Part shown: positions 25,966 through 39,221 of the stretch, piece after piece
How positions within the stretch are numbered: the stretch's first letter is position 1
Layout of the letters: every line of letters starts with the position of its first letter
Origin: Blastomyces gilchristii SLH14081
Taxonomy: Eukaryota; Ascomycota; Eurotiomycetes; Onygenales; Ajellomycetaceae
Direction: 5' to 3'
Assembly (NCBI RefSeq): GCF_000003855.2
Contig: NW_003101681.1
Span: 4,801,195-4,865,194 of the forward strand
Length of the DNA: 64,000 nucleotides
Made by a program: the position numbers and the translations under genes
Notes under the pieces: generated by a model
Told to the model about the DNA's origin: nothing
Seen by the model: the letters and a program-made list of their open reading frames with translations, nothing else
Database searches by the model: none

Positions 25966-26469
25966 TAGACTGGCCGCCGGGACTATGAATTTCATATTTG
26001 GTCTCATTTGATCTGGTCTCATACATTTCTTGGCATGAATTCTGCTGGGACTAGTCATTAAAAAAACATGTAAAGTGACTATATATCAGATCTTAAAATG
26101 AAACCATGACTTGAAAAAAATAAGAAAGTGATCTCATTTGGTTTCATTTAGTTCTATTCTTGGCATAAAGTTACTATTTTTAGACATTTTAAGATGTTTT
26201 TAGACTATTTTTAATTTTTTAAAAAGTAACACTTTTTAATAACACTTAAATAAGATTTAAAGTCATTTAAAGTAATAAAAATAATTTAAATTAAGAAGTG
26301 GAAATCATGATCTCATTTGGAAAATGTGATAAGAGTAGACAGTAAGTCTCACTGAGACAGTATAAGACTACTATTTAATGTTAAAACCGTGTAATGAGAT
26401 CAGTCGAATTGGTAATGAGACTGTCAAAAAATCTGGTCCTGATCTCAGACACGGTCACATGATCAGTCT
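25966..26469 (-). mobile_element. 504-bp MITE (copy 2), MULE-like
   Basis: Runs from TAGACTGGCCGCCGGGA to TGATCAGTCT, flanked by ATCTGTGAC at 25957-25965 and 26470-26478. The paralogous empty site in family D copy 1 (around 18254) reads GTCTGTGACTGAG with a single copy of the target, differing by one G/A transition. That supports the element borders and the 9-bp duplication. Confidence 0.85.
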
Positions 26470-26629
26470 ATCTGTGACTGAGCTTCAGATAATTGTATTA
26501 TATGCAGTCTTTATATAATAAATTATTCTAGAAGTTGATAAGAAGAGTGAAAGTGTATATACTGAGAAATGTAATTTATCAAGTCTATACAATATCTTCT
26601 TGAAACAAGAAGAGCTAATAATGACAGCA

Positions 26630-26770
26630 GAAGTGACAGAGGTAGAGAGAGTAGAAGTAGTAGAAGCAGAAGTAGCAGAAGTAAGAGTAGCAGAAGCAGG
26701 AGTAGCAGAAGCGGGAGAATCAGATGAAGAGGCAAGTGTAGAAGATTTAAGAGAAACAGTAGAAGAGGCA
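26630..26770 (+). repeat. Degenerate GTAGCAGAA-type repeat array
   Basis: Tandem, imperfect nonamers related to GTAGCAGAA, interrupted by GAG-rich units. This makes long open frames on both strands (Glu/Ala/Val-rich on +, Leu/Ser-rich on -) without meaning. It matches a shorter array in family D copy 1. Confidence 0.7.
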
Positions 26771-26774
26771 GAGA

Positions 26775-27464
26775 GAAATGCAGAAGATCTGACTATATAT
26801 AACACAGATAATTTCTTCATTATTATGTTCTTCAAGTTCTTGATTAATAATTCAATGTTAAGATGTTCACTATCAGCTGCAGACATAGATCTGTTAATAC
26901 ATGAAGATTCTATACAAAGTAAAACAAATATATCAGCATCTGCATTCACAGAAAACACAATCAGATATCACTGAGAAAAGAAGGTCAAGAGTATATAAGA
27001 AGATAAAGAAGATATGACATTTATAATAATATATTCTGATAATTGTTAGAAGAAAAACAAGCTCTGATCTCATTTCACAATATGTTACACTTACTGCTAA
27101 CAAACTGCTCAGTATAAGTACTACAATGATGCTTATTATAAGAACAGAGAGTTATTATCAGAAACATGTATAATATAATAAAGAAATAAAAAAAAAGATG
27201 TTAAACAGAAGAAGGAATAGAAATCTTGTATAAGATAATAATATTCAATAATGATGATGATGATGAAGAAGATAATTGAAGAATGAAAAAAGTTAGTAAA
27301 TAAGTGATGTAATATAGTAAAAGTTTCTTTGTGAGAGTGTATGCAGAATGCTAGCCAGATCAGAGATAGACTATAAATCGCGAATACTAGCAGCGCGCTA
27401 ATCCGCATGAAGCTAGGGCTTATATCATGATTACATGAGTATGACTGAATCTGATGAGAAAGAA
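26775..27464 (+). other. Family D 3' non-coding region
   Basis: AT-rich internal sequence between the GA-rich array and the 3' LTR. A small CpG-containing patch lies at about 27378-27405, just upstream of the polypurine-like tract. No gene is seen. Confidence 0.5.
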
Positions 27465-27630
27465 TGTGATTTGAAAGAATATATAACTACTGAATAATAA
27501 CGCGGCTGCTTCTGAAGATGCTTATGAATGTAAAGAGGCTCTAGCGGCCACTAATTAATTTAGATAATGTATATAGAAAGCCGGCGTACGCCTGTAACTG
27601 TACGCTGAATGAAGAAACCTTTGAATCATA
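27465..27630 (+). repeat. 3' LTR of family D copy 2
   Basis: A 166-bp partner of 11152-11318, running from TGTGATTTGAAAG to TTGAATCATA. It keeps several CpG sites such as AACGCGGC and GCCGGCGTACGC. Immediately after it, minus-strand sequence of another Gypsy family begins. Confidence 0.75.
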
Positions 27631-28683
27631 GTTTGAAGAAAGTTGAGTTATCAGTAACAGTTTGAAGATAGAGTATTTTAATCAGAAATACATGTATAGT
27701 GTCATGAGATGTTTAATTGTGATTAACTAGCATTTTCAGATTCAAGAGCTAATGCTCTCAGTTCATTCAGTAAGTATCTGTTATATTGAAAAGCATATCT
27801 TACTCTTATTATAAGAGAGCATCTGTCATTGAATTCTGACTGCTGAGATAATAGTGTATAGTGAAATGAAAACAGCTTAATAGCTCAGATCATTGCATCT
27901 GTTGTTTAATAAGCTTATAAGTGATTATAAAATACTTGAGATTCTTATGATCTGTGATTATCTCAAATTTGAAGATACTTTGAAGTTCAGAGTCTCATTC
28001 TTCTAGACAGTGTATAATTGTAAGAAGTTTCTTGTCTTAGATCTTGTAATTGCATTCAGCAGAACTCAGTTTCTTAGATATAAAGATATATAATTGTAAG
28101 ACATCTTCATTATCATATTACAATATAACTTCTTCTGTGACATAGTCAGAGAAATTAGCTTTAATAACTGTTTTATAATCAGAGTTAAATATTATTAACA
28201 GAGAAGTATTAATAAATATCTTCTTCATCTATATAAATATAACTTCAGTGTCTGCTGATTATTAAAATACTCAGTTCTTCTTGATAAGTTCTGTGAGTGA
28301 TCTAGTGATATCTGAGAAATTCTGTATAAATTGCTGATAGAAGTTAGTGAATCTGATGAAGCTTTATATATCTTTCACAGTGTGTAGAGTCTCTCATTCA
28401 AGAATAGCAGAGATCTTCTCAGAATTCATTCAGATTCTCTTCTCAGCTTCTATGATAAAGTCTAGATATTTTATACTCTTAACTTCAAAATCATACTTAT
28501 TCATGTCTATTGATAGTTCTGCTTCTTATAGTTATTATAATACTGTTGACATGTGTTCTTGATATTCTTTTCTGAACTTATCAGTGAAGATGAGAATGTC
28601 ATTGATATAAGCAGATACAAATTCATTAAGAAAATCTCAGAGTGCTCAGTTAATATTCTTCTGAAATATACTGAGAATATTAG
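27631..28683 (-). mobile_element. Gypsy family E, distal pol part (RT/RNase H)
   Basis: On the minus strand the sequence reads as the second half of a Gypsy reverse transcriptase with INDILIFTD (about 28600), then a connection segment with SFIRFTNFYQQFIQNFS (about 28310-28360). It has several stops. It ends at 28683 in the target ATTAG of the inserted LTR element and resumes at 36599. Its left end is cut by the LTR of family D copy 2. Confidence 0.7.
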
Positions 28684-29455
28684 TGTAAGAATAAGTACTC
28701 GCAGGCGACTATTCAGATGTTTGCAGCTTGGCGTGATATATACTGTTAACTACTAGAAGTATTCACAGTTGAAAGATAAAATGTAGAGATTAAATTTATA
28801 ATAGTATTCAAGCTGAGTTGTAAATAGTATTCATGAACTTGAGTCTATATAGTTGTATATAGACTGACCGTGTGACCATGTCTGAGATCAGGACCAGAAT
28901 ATTTGATGATTTCATTACCAATTCAACTGATCTCATTACACTGTTTTAACATTAGATAGTAGTCTCATACTGTCTCACAGTAAGACTTACTGTCTACTCT
29001 TGTCACATTTTTCAAATGAGACCATGATTTTCACTTCTCAATTTAAATTATTTTTATTGCTTTAAATGACTTTAAATCTCATTTAAGTGTTATCAAAAAG
29101 TGTTACTTTTTAAAAAATTAGAAATAGTCTAAAAAACCTTAAAATGACTAGAAATAGTAACTTTATGCTAAGAATAAGACTAAATGAGACCAAATGAGAC
29201 CACTTTCTTATTTTTTCTAAGTCATGATCTCATTTTGAGATCTGATATATAGTCACTTTACATGTTTTTTTAATAATTAGTCCCAGCGGGATTCACGCCA
29301 AGAAATGTATGAGACCAGATCAAAGGGAATCAAATGTGAAATTCATGATCCCGGCGGCCAGTCTAGTTGTATATAGTCAAGGGCTGCTAACCCTATTGAT
29401 TATATAAGAGATAGAAATAAAGAGAAAGAATTCATAAGAAGTAGAATTTCTTACA
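28684..29455 (-). repeat. 3' LTR of element B, interrupted by MITE
   Basis: Without the MITE and its duplicated 9 bp this LTR is about 258 bp, equal to the 5' LTR at 36341-36598. It begins TGTAAGAATAAGTACTCGC on the + strand and ends TTTCTTACA. Confidence 0.8.
28861..29365 (+). mobile_element. 505-bp MITE (copy 3) inside an LTR
   Basis: Runs from AGACTGACCGTGTGACCATG to CGGCGGCCAGTCTA, with target duplication GTTGTATAT at 28852-28860 and 29366-29374. The other LTR of the same element and the LTR at 9235 lack it and show the uninterrupted sequence. It therefore jumped in after the LTR element inserted. Confidence 0.85.
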
Positions 29456-31200
29456 TATCTTCTTCTCTTTAAGACTTTGTCTATGAAGTCTTTCACTGAG
29501 AGATTTCATAGAATCAGGCTCAGTACTGCAGTGATACTGACTAAAAACTCTTTATATCTATAAAAAATCTCAGTGAGGAAAAAATCTCTTATTACTGTAA
29601 AGAGAAGAAGAGTCTATCACTCAGTTTCTAATTCTGTAAGATTATTTATAACCTGCAGATCTTTCTCTGACTATCATATAGATTCATCTCATATCTTTTA
29701 TATAGAAGAGTTTCAGTTGACTGTTAATCATTTCTGTAAGGTTCTTGTGTAATTATTACACAGATTCATCTCACATCTTTCAGTCTGAAGAGTTTCAGTT
29801 AACTCTCAATTATTTCTGCGAGGTTCTTGTATGATTATTACACATATTCATTCTGCAGATGAATTACTTTCTATGAGATTACTCTTATTAAAGAGAAGTA
29901 TTTATAAGTTAATCTTTCACTCATTCTTACAAATTATTATTCTTTGACATTGTAGAATTGTGAGGAATTTTTCATTTCTTTATTAACTCTGTAGAATTGT
30001 AGAATTAATATATCTGCAGTCTGTAATTACTCTTCATAGTTATATAGAAAGATTCAGACCTGTAATTTATAATTACTCTTTATTTACTAGAGTAATCTGA
30101 CTGTTTTATAAAATTACTCATAGTGTAAACAAACCTCTGTAGAGTAGTATAAATATCTCAGATCTGTTCACAGAATTTTATCTTCTTTTCCCTTTTTCTA
30201 TAATAACTCTCATTTGCATAAACTGTGAGTATTTTCATTTATTCATAAAGTGTTTCTACTCAGATAATAGAGAGAGAGTATTTCTGACAATTTCTGTATA
30301 TTAATTCAAGAACTTCTTAAGAATAAAAACATTTTTAATTTCAATATTATTATAAATAATATCTGATTACTACTGATCTTTTTATAGATGTCTCTACAAC
30401 TTCTTTGATAACTTTTTACTAACTGATAAAGCAGAGATATCATTATTTACAATAGTATCTTTACTCTTCTCAGCTCTGTCACTACATCTGATCTTCAGAT
30501 CAGCAGTTAATTCTGTGTCTCTTTCAGATCAGTTTTCAACTTTAAGTAGTATGATCTTACTCTTTACTATAAGTCTCTTTATAAGTAATATCTTACAGAC
30601 TCTAGTCAACAGTTTTCATAAAGCTTTTAATACTGTCAGTGCTCTCTATAGCTCTGCAGATCTACAATCACTCTCTTTCTATCTGTATAATTTCTGATCA
30701 GATATATGTAAATATGTCTAGATTCTCTATCAACAGTTCTCACATTACAGTGCATTTCTGCAATTTTATTGTCAATAAGAGATAAGTTCTCAAGTACTTA
30801 TAAAATCTGAGTAATCAAGACAATGCAAATGTTATAAATTTATGACAGAAGTTAATCTGAGTAAATGAGTTCTCTCTGCATATCTTAATTATTTCTGAGC
30901 TGAATACTTCAGTATAACTGAGAGAGTGAACACAGCTTTATAAGAGATATCTGATTATATATGCAGATAATCAGCTCTCAAGATTCTGCTATAACTGTAT
31001 ATACTCTAATATTCAGCTTTCTTGAAGTCTATGTATTTCTGATAGTTTTTATACTGAATATAACAATTGTCTGTACTGTGAGTATGATACTCTCTGCTTC
31101 TTTGAGAAGAAAAATTGATAGCTATAAGAGAATTAAATATCACAGATATTAAGAATATAAATATGAATTTTCTTTATTTTTTCTTTATTAATCTCTAAAT
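29456..31200 (-). other. Element B region between 3' LTR and integrase
   Basis: Hypermutated internal sequence of element B, with short chance frames on both strands but no domain I recognise. It includes a near-duplicate pair around 29740-29850 (TCTGTAAGGTTCTTGT and TCTGCGAGGTTCTTGT), about 80 bp apart. Confidence 0.45.
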
Positions 31201-34200
31201 TGTATTCATAGCTCTGTTTTTATTTTTCTTTATTTTTAGCTTTAATAATAACATTATTTTGTCTTCTTTTATATATATCATGAACTATTCATCTGTGTAG
31301 AAACTTATTATCTTTATAGACTATAGTTTATAAATAACAGTGTTAATATCTTTATTATAATCAGATTCTTAGCAAAGACTACATCATTCTGACTTATCAG
31401 AATTTATAGTATGAAACTCATGTCTCAGCTTTTAAAGATATCTTATCTGTCTGAATAATTCTTAAGTGAACTTATTCATCTTATTAGAATATTCTTATCA
31501 CTGAATCTTGAATCAGAACTTGTAATCTCACTTCTCTAAGTTAATAATTTCTTTAATCTGATATTCTCTTTTACTCTCTAGTACTTTATAAATAGAGTGA
31601 TAAGTTACAGAGTTCTCTTCTGAAAATTTCTTATATTTATAGAGTAAAGAGATATGAAAAACATTATATATCTGTAACTCAGATAACAGTTTTAATCTAT
31701 AAAATTACAAGCTAACTTTCTTTATAATTTTATAAGACTCTGTTTATAAGAGATTTAACTTCTTACTAGATCTCTATATAATAATATTTTCTAGACTTAG
31801 TAAGACTCTATCATTTTTGTTAAAACTCTTTATAATATACTTGAAGTTATAGTATCTCTTCTAGTACTCTTAAGTCTTTCTTAAGAATTCAAAGACTTTC
31901 TTCTGAATATTCTGAATTCTCTTAGCCTGTTCACAGGCATCATCACACTCTATAGTATACTCTCACAGGTTTATCAAGATTATTTATAGATGAGTCTCAG
32001 TGAGTATTTTAAAGAGAGTTTTATCTGTACTAATATACTTGAAGTTATTATATATAAACTCTGTAAATAATAATTAATATACTCAGTTATTCTGATTGTA
32101 ATTAACAAAGTATCACAGATACTGTTTTAATATACTTATTAAATATTCTATCTGATTATCTGTCTGCTGATGAAAAGCTGTGCTTAGATTTCATGAAATC
32201 TTCAGTATAGTTAACAGATTAGATCAGAACTTTCTTATAAAGATTAATTTTCTATCTGAAACAATATTCATAGATAACTCATATAACTGAATCACATTAT
32301 AGATAAAGATATAAGTTAAATTGTTTGACTTTAAGTTCTTACAGATAAGTATAAAGTGTATTATCTTGATAAAGTAATCTACTATCATCAGCACACTGTC
32401 AAAGCAGGTATTATATATATTCTTACTTTCAGAGAGACTCATGAGAGTGTTTATTTCTAACTATTCTCAAGATTTCTATAGAATAAATAGAGAAGTAAGT
32501 TCTTTATATAATCTGAACTACACTACATGAACTCTGATAAATAGTATAAGAATTCACTATCTTCTTTACAAGATCTCATATCTTCAGTCAGAAGTATTGT
32601 CTTATAAGCAACTTATAAGTTCTAGTATCTGTAAAATAACTTATTAGAGAAGAGAAAATGATATCTTTTTATAAGTTTTATACATAGAAACTTATTTATA
32701 GATCTATAAATCTAATTCTCTCTTTATAAGAGATTATTTAAGTGTCTTTAATTCTTTATTTCTGTAGAATTGATCTCTACTATAAGTAGTTTCTGAATAT
32801 ACTAAGTATATTCATTCTTCAATTATAGTTCAGACAATCTGAATAGAAGATTTTATAAAGACTTATACTCTATTTCTTCTTATATCAGATCTTTCACAGT
32901 ACTTCTTAAAGTCTGCAAATTCTTCAGATTATAGATACTCTCTTCAAGAATTCTTATAACAATTCTCAGAGTGTTAACTCTCAGTATTATAGAGAGTAGT
33001 TATACAGACTTCTTCTCTCTCTTCTCTCTCTTCTCTTATAGAGAATTAAGAGACTCTTTAATTAATTTCTGTAGAACACTCAGTTCAAGTATTCTATGAA
33101 GCTTTTCTATTTTCTCTAGTCTCTCTGTATCTATCACTCTGATCTTCTTAACATAGTTCAGTCTGTGAGAGAGTCTGTTCACTGAGTTCTTAGTTCTCTT
33201 AATATACTTTATATTAAATCAGAATTTACTTAGTCTCTGAGCTTAGTAGATTTGTCACTGTGAGAGTTTCTTAATTAAAGTAAACTATTATAAGCTATTA
33301 TAATCAGTTCTAACAGTAATCACTGTTATAAGACTTTCAAAGTAGTAATATCAGTAACAAAAGAATTTCACTATTATAAGAAGCTTCTGATTATAAATAT
33401 TATAGTTAATCTATATAAATTGTATCTTCTATGAGAAAAAGATTACTGAAACTCATTTTTTATTTAACTGTAGTTATAAGACTATTTCTGAAATTATAAA
33501 GAAGAAGATATCTGTCTTTAATATAATAAAGAGTAAGAAATTAAAGTGAAATAGTATTACTGTATCTGTGAATATCTATTTTAATCTTATAAAGACTCTG
33601 TAAGCTTCTGAAATAAGAAAGTTTTTACAGCTCTCTCTTCTTAATAATCTTTTCATTCTTTATTTATAGAATAACTTCTTCTTATTTTCACTCTTCAGTA
33701 TGTTTATAAGAGTTAAGAAGATTCTTATAAATATAAAGTTAAATTATCTATAAAAATTCACAAAGCTCAGAAAGATCTGAATCTTATAAATACTAGTTAA
33801 CTTCAGTTATAATAGAATAATCTCAACTTATAAGAATTTCATCTGAATACTATTCACAGTAATTATATATTTTAGAAAATTAATTCAATAGATACTGAAG
33901 TTATACTTTATAAACTTAATATATAGTTCTGTCTCATCTAAGATCTTTAATATAGTTTATATATACTCAGTGTATTCTTTCTTCTTTATAAAGTACATTA
34001 TCATATTATTCAGATATATTATTATAAACATATTCAGATATATATAAAGTATTTTATTAATAAAAGACTGAAATACTGTAAGAATATTAATTAAATCAAA
34101 AGACATCACTAAATATTCAAATAATCTTAATACAGTTTTAAAGACAGTCTTTCATTCATTTTCAGACTGTATTTACAGTTATATATATATATTAATTATA

Positions 34201-34560
34201 TTCAGTTATATGAATATAATAGCTTCTGTGAGATAATTAATTACATTCTTAATCAGAGACAGGAAATAGTGACTCTTTATTATCTTAAAGTTTAGATTAT
34301 AATAGTTTATATATAATCTGAGATCTTTATTCTTCTTCTTTATAAATATTACAGAGACTTTCATAGAGATCTGTGAAGATTGAATAAAGTTATTCTTTAA
34401 ATTCTTCTCTATATAAGCTTATAAGATCTCTGTCTCATGATGAGAGAGCTTATAGATTAATTCTCAGAAGAGTTTCTACTCTTCTATTAAATCTATTATC
34501 AGATTCTTCTTATAGTAAGATAAAAGCTTAGCTATCTTAGCTAAACTGAATATCCCTATG
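31200..34560 (-). pseudogene. Element B pol remnant (RT-RNase H-integrase)
   Basis: Read on the minus strand. The RT fragment has IIYLNNMIMY (about 33985-34040), where YLDD has become YLNN. RNase H follows. The integrase core contains VLMIVDYFIKIIHFI and NIVSDRK (about 32240-32420), matching the two acidic blocks of Gypsy integrases. A basic C-terminal part reaches about 31400. Order and motifs are those of Gypsy elements. Numerous stops are present. Confidence 0.7.
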
Positions 34561-36340
34561 AGATCTCAGGATTTCTCTGATATTTAAAGCTCAGGTTTTA
34601 TAACTGTAAAGTTCTTAGACATTTATAAAGTTATTATATAAATAAGCTTATCTTCTCTAATTAACTCTATAGTATTAACTAATTCTATCTTTATAAGTAA
34701 GTCTGTCAACACTGATTAAAAGTATAAATCTGACTTATAGATAACTATATGTGAATTATATCTTTAAAGTTGTACAAGTCTTAAGTACATATTATCTGTG
34801 ATATTTATAATAATTATAGTTTCTGTAAATCTTCTTCAAGTTTCAGAAAGATCTTATAATTCAAAGATAACTCTTATAAGTTTCTCAGCTCTCAGNNNNN
34901 NNNNNNNNNNNNNNNNNNNNNNNNNNNNNNNNNNNNNNNNNNNNNNNNNNNNNNNNNNNNNNNNNNNNNNNNNNNNNNNNNNNNNNNNNNNNNNNATTCT
35001 CAGTTTTCATTACTTAGCTTATTTACTTTATAAGATTTAAGAATATTATAGTTATCTGAGACTCTGAGTTTATTAATACTTTTTATACTTATAAGATAGT
35101 AATATCACAGTATAATCTCTCTTTACAAGCATGTATTTTCATTGAGAGAGTAACAGATTCAGATATCAGCTTTAAGACTCTTAAGAAGACTGTTACTGAC
35201 TCTGTCTATAACTTCATAAATTTCTATTTTAATTTATTTATACAGTTTATACAGAGATATTCTAGTTTAGAACAGATAAAACAGAGACTCTTTTTCTTAC
35301 TTTCTCTATTATATACTTCATTTACAGAAGCTTGTGAAGCTCTCTCTCTCTACTCAGTAGTCAGATATAAATCTCTCTATATCTTATTATATTTCTCTGA
35401 TAAATCTGTTCTCTATTATTCTGACTCTTACAGAGCTAATTAGTAATTTACTCTCTATAAGTCTATGACTCTCATAGTGATCTGTAAGTAGTAAATAAGA
35501 GTTATCAGTTTCTTCAGAATTAAGAGTTTAAAGTCTTACTTAATAAGCTTATTCTACATATCTTTATTCAGTTTCTTTATAAATATCATTATTCAGATCT
35601 TGTTTCAGAGTACTATTTTCACAGATTTCAATTTATATTATAATTTTATAAAGTACTGTAAGTAGTCTTTATCAGATTTCTCATCTCTTTTTCTAATATT
35701 AATAATTACAGTTCAGATGTTCTCTGTTCAGTTTATAAAGTCTTTTAACTTATTCACTAGATAAATCTTAAGAACAGATTAATAGAATCTCTTATAATCA
35801 TTCTCTAGATAATTCAGTCAGTTCTTGACTTCAGTATAATAGAGATCTGTTATTATATAGATAATAGCTTCTTCATCTTTTATATTACATAGTCAGACTT
35901 GTAAGTCAATTTTAAATACAATCTTGTAAAAGTTTTTATAGATTGTAATTCAGTAGATAATCTTAACTAATTACAGCTTAAGAAAGTTTTTTTTCAGTTT
36001 ATAAATATCTTTGAAGATTATGTCTAGAGACTTAGTTTAAGAGTGTTTACAAATAGTAAGCATTTCTTATAGAAAAATATCTTAATTTTATAGAAGATAC
36101 TCAAGAATATTCTTTATTAAGATTAATTTATTCATAAGCTCAGAGAGTTTCTCTGTCACAGATATAGAGAATAATATTCTATAAATAATTGATAAGTTCT
36201 CTGAGACTTCTTTTACAGAGATTATTTATAATTTAGATAGCTGCTTCTGAGTTCTATAGTAGAGTTTACAGAGATTAAAGTATATAAGTTTCTAGTTCTT
36301 TTAGTTATAACAGATGATTGCTAACTGACAGAGCTTGAAA
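34560..36340 (-). pseudogene. Element B gag remnant (contains N gap)
   Basis: Minus-strand sequence colinear with the gag fragment at 9492-11151. It contains the run of N at 34896-34995. No intact frame survives. Assignment rests on position next to the 5' LTR and on alignment to the other copy with its knuckle-like segment. Confidence 0.6.
34896..34995. other. Assembly gap (100 N)
   Basis: Exactly 100 N, the usual placeholder for a gap of unknown size. The paralogous segment near 10820-10860 has about 36 bases between the sequences that flank the gap, so the true gap is probably shorter than drawn. Confidence 0.95.
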
Positions 36341-36598
36341 TATAATAATAAGTACTCACAGATGATTATTCAGGTGTTTACAGCTTGATATGATATGTAC
36401 TGTTAACTACTAGAAGTATTCACAGTAGAAAGATAAAATATAGAGATTAAATGTATAATAGTATTCAAGCTGAGTTATAAATAGTATTTGTGAACTTCAG
36501 TCTATATAGTTGTGTGTAGTCAAGAGCCGCTAACCCTATTAATTGCATGAGAGATAGAAATAGAGGTAAAGAATTCATGAGAAGTGAGATTTCTTACA
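36341..36598 (-). repeat. 5' LTR of element B
   Basis: A 258-bp LTR, reverse orientation, matching 9235-9491 in reverse complement. The inner end is slightly decayed (TATAATAATA instead of TGTAAGAATA). The outer end TTCTTACA abuts the target duplication ATTAG. Confidence 0.8.
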
Positions 36599-39221
36599 AT
36601 TAGTCAGTTCAAAGAGTGTGACTACTCATTCAAAGAAATTATAACATGTTTGAAATACTGTAAGTTATTCATCTTCTTTAATGATATACATCTTATAAAA
36701 TGTAGTGATAATATCTAACTTTGTAAATTATTAAGCTCATCTGATATGAGCTAAAGTTTCATTGATAAGAGATAAAGAATAGCAGTCTTTCTTTATTAAT
36801 CTATTCAGTTGTTGATAGTTCATACAGAATCAGAGTTCTTTATCTAATTTCTTTGTAAAAAGAATAGAAGCTGCAGCAGAGAAGTTGCTAATATATATGA
36901 ATTCTTTATTTAACAGATTATTAAGTGTCTTTTAAAGAAGAAGAAGTTTATCTTGAGACATGTTATAAAGAGAGTCTCATAATAATTTGAAATCTTTATT
37001 ATTTCTCTTTTTTAACTTGATACTGTAGTTCACTTCTGAATCTTGTAAGAAGAGTAGATTCATAATATTATTATCTTATCAGAAGACATCTAGATATTCA
37101 TGACATTATTAAGAAAGTTTTGTATAAGAATGTGTTATTATAACACAGAATAACTTTTCTAGAGCTTTTTTAATATTGATCAGACTAATGCAGTAAATTG
37201 TTATATAATTCTGCTATTAGTGATCTTATCAGTGATCTTATCAGTGACTTCTTTTTCAGAGTATTTCATAAGTATTGACAGAGATCTGTGTCAGATTCAT
37301 AGTCTTATAAATATCATCTTTATAAATTCTATCATTCTTATAGAATATTAAGCTTCTGTTTTAAGCATTTAATAAGATATCTTATTCAGATAGTCAGACA
37401 AGTTCTAGCATAAGATTATAGTCAATATTATTAACTTTATATGTATAAGCATCTTTAGATTGATGTTCTTTGATATCTATGTTTATTTCATCATGTAATA
37501 AATGCAAATGTCATTTAAATCATCAAATTCTGTGAGAAGTCAGGGTTTTGATAAGAGAATATACTGAAGGTTATGATATCTTATGACTGAAGATTTAATT
37601 ATTGCATAGTGATATAGACTGCTATCTATCATGACTTTCATATTATATATGTTATTCATCACAGTAAATACAAGAATTGTATTCATTGTTATTTTCTCTT
37701 TAAATTAGTATCATCTGACCTCTTAAAGCTTCTGTTTATGAGTATAAATAGAAGCTAGTCTTTTCTCTGTTTCATCAGAGTATTCTTATAGTTATCTTCT
37801 AAATCTTTCTCTAATATAATATGATTGATGCAGGCAGACACTGATTCATTCTTTGAGTAAGAAGACACTGATCTTTCTCTTGAGTGAGAAAATATATAGA
37901 CTAATCAGCAGTTGAAAGTAATATGTTCTGATTAGTTATAGTTAATGTATATCTTATATTAATATTAATCAGTGACTTCTTCAGAAGTGATCTCAGAGAC
38001 TTAGAAGTCTGTTCAGACAGTACAGGTTCTTGTTTATATATAGACATTTGAGTCTACTCAATTCATGACATCTACATTATTATTATTATTCTTCAGTGCA
38101 GATGTTTGAGTGATTGAAGTGTAATATTCTCTACTGCTGTTCTGTATACTCTTAAGCTTAATAAGATCATTATTTAATGTCTGAAGTTGTATGCAAAAGC
38201 CTTCATAAGTCAGGTCTTTGTCTACAATAAGAATCTGTAAGAGTTTGAAAGTTAGTATCTTCTTAAGCATCTTAATCTTTATTTGATTCTTTCAAGATTG
38301 ATTATCTGCTTTTAGAATCTTGATATTGAAATTAGAAATGATTGTTATGAGAGAAGTATTTCTCTGTTGAATACTCTGTAATTAATCTAATATCTTCTGT
38401 TGTATAGCAGTGTCTTAGAACAGAATATTAAGATATTTGATAATATTATCAGATGTATATAATGCTGATTCATATGTTTTTATTCATAAATGAAACTTCT
38501 GTCTCATGCAATGTTTCAATCAATCATTGATATATTAATCTTGATTAGTTAATGAATCAATGACATTTTTATCTATACTTAGTTTTATAAGCATTTTCAA
38601 TGTCTATGATGAATAGAGAGTGAGGTCAGAAGTCTCAAAATCTATAAAAGTATTTAGACATTTCTTCAGTGCTTGTATATTTATATCTGATTTAATCAGT
38701 GTTGAAATTGTCTGTGCAGAGATTTCTTATTGAGTTAGTTATTGAATGTTCTTATATTAATTTTATTAATTTACATGTATATCAGCTATCTGTTGTTATT
38801 GTAATTTCAATATTACTTAAAGTCACTGTGACACTGTATCTATGCTTGTATTTGAGAGTTCTCTCATATTATTAGTAGACATAGCTATATTATTCATTGA
38901 ATGTGTGATATCTGTGTTCAAGAGTTCTTTGAAATCAGAAGTGTAATTATATAAATATCTCATATATTTAAGATGTCAGAACTCTCAGGTCTTTCACTGA
39001 TATTCTCTTATAAGTAAGATCTTATTCTCTTTGTGAGATCTTATTCTCTTTATGAGATCTTGTTACAGAGTCAGAATAACTGGCGAGTAAGCTTCTATCT
39101 AGAGACTCAGTGTTCACTTAACTGATTGTTCGTTTCTCTATTTCTTATATATTATTATACATTCAGATATCTTCTTAATAAGTAATTATTTCTAATGAGA
39201 AGATGATGAATATTTTTCAAG
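36599..39221 (-). pseudogene. Gypsy family E, gag and proximal pol
   Basis: On the minus strand the right part (about 38000-39100) is gag-like without a recognised domain. The left part is the first half of a reverse transcriptase (about 36604-36960), with blocks resembling LDKELWFCMNYQQLNRL and FTKLDI, ending at the conserved PFGLTN-type position (here LFELTN) where element B inserted. The rest of the RT continues at 28683 downward. Many stops are present. Confidence 0.65.

Larger units (their letters stand above)
22259..27630 (+). mobile_element. Gypsy-type element, family D, copy 2 (5' truncated)
   Basis: Starts inside the RT/RNase H part, aligned with 14471 of copy 1, and runs through integrase (about 22960-23760), integrase C-terminus, the extra conserved region (24905-25810) and the GA-rich array to a 3' LTR. 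A MITE interrupts it at 25966-26469. The polypurine-like GATGAGAAAGAA at 27453-27464 immediately precedes the 3' LTR, as expected for plus-strand priming. All coding frames are broken. Confidence 0.8.
28684..36598 (-). mobile_element. Complete Gypsy-type LTR retrotransposon B, nested
   Basis: A 7.9-kb element with both LTRs, ends TGTAAGAA...TTCTTACA, and a perfect 5-bp target duplication ATTAG at 28679-28683 and 36599-36603. It is inserted into the reverse transcriptase of family E. On the minus strand the order is 5' LTR (36341-36598), gag (about 34600-36340), RT/RNase H (about 32890-34150), integrase (about 31400-32500), 3' LTR (28684-29455, including a MITE). The element is hypermutated and cannot encode proteins. 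A 100-N gap falls in its gag region. Confidence 0.85.

Noticed and set aside
26485..26974. Open frames of 124 to 157 codons on both strands.
   Set aside because: They come from the low-complexity GTAGCAGAA-type array of family D, which lacks stops on either strand; the repetitive composition has no protein meaning.
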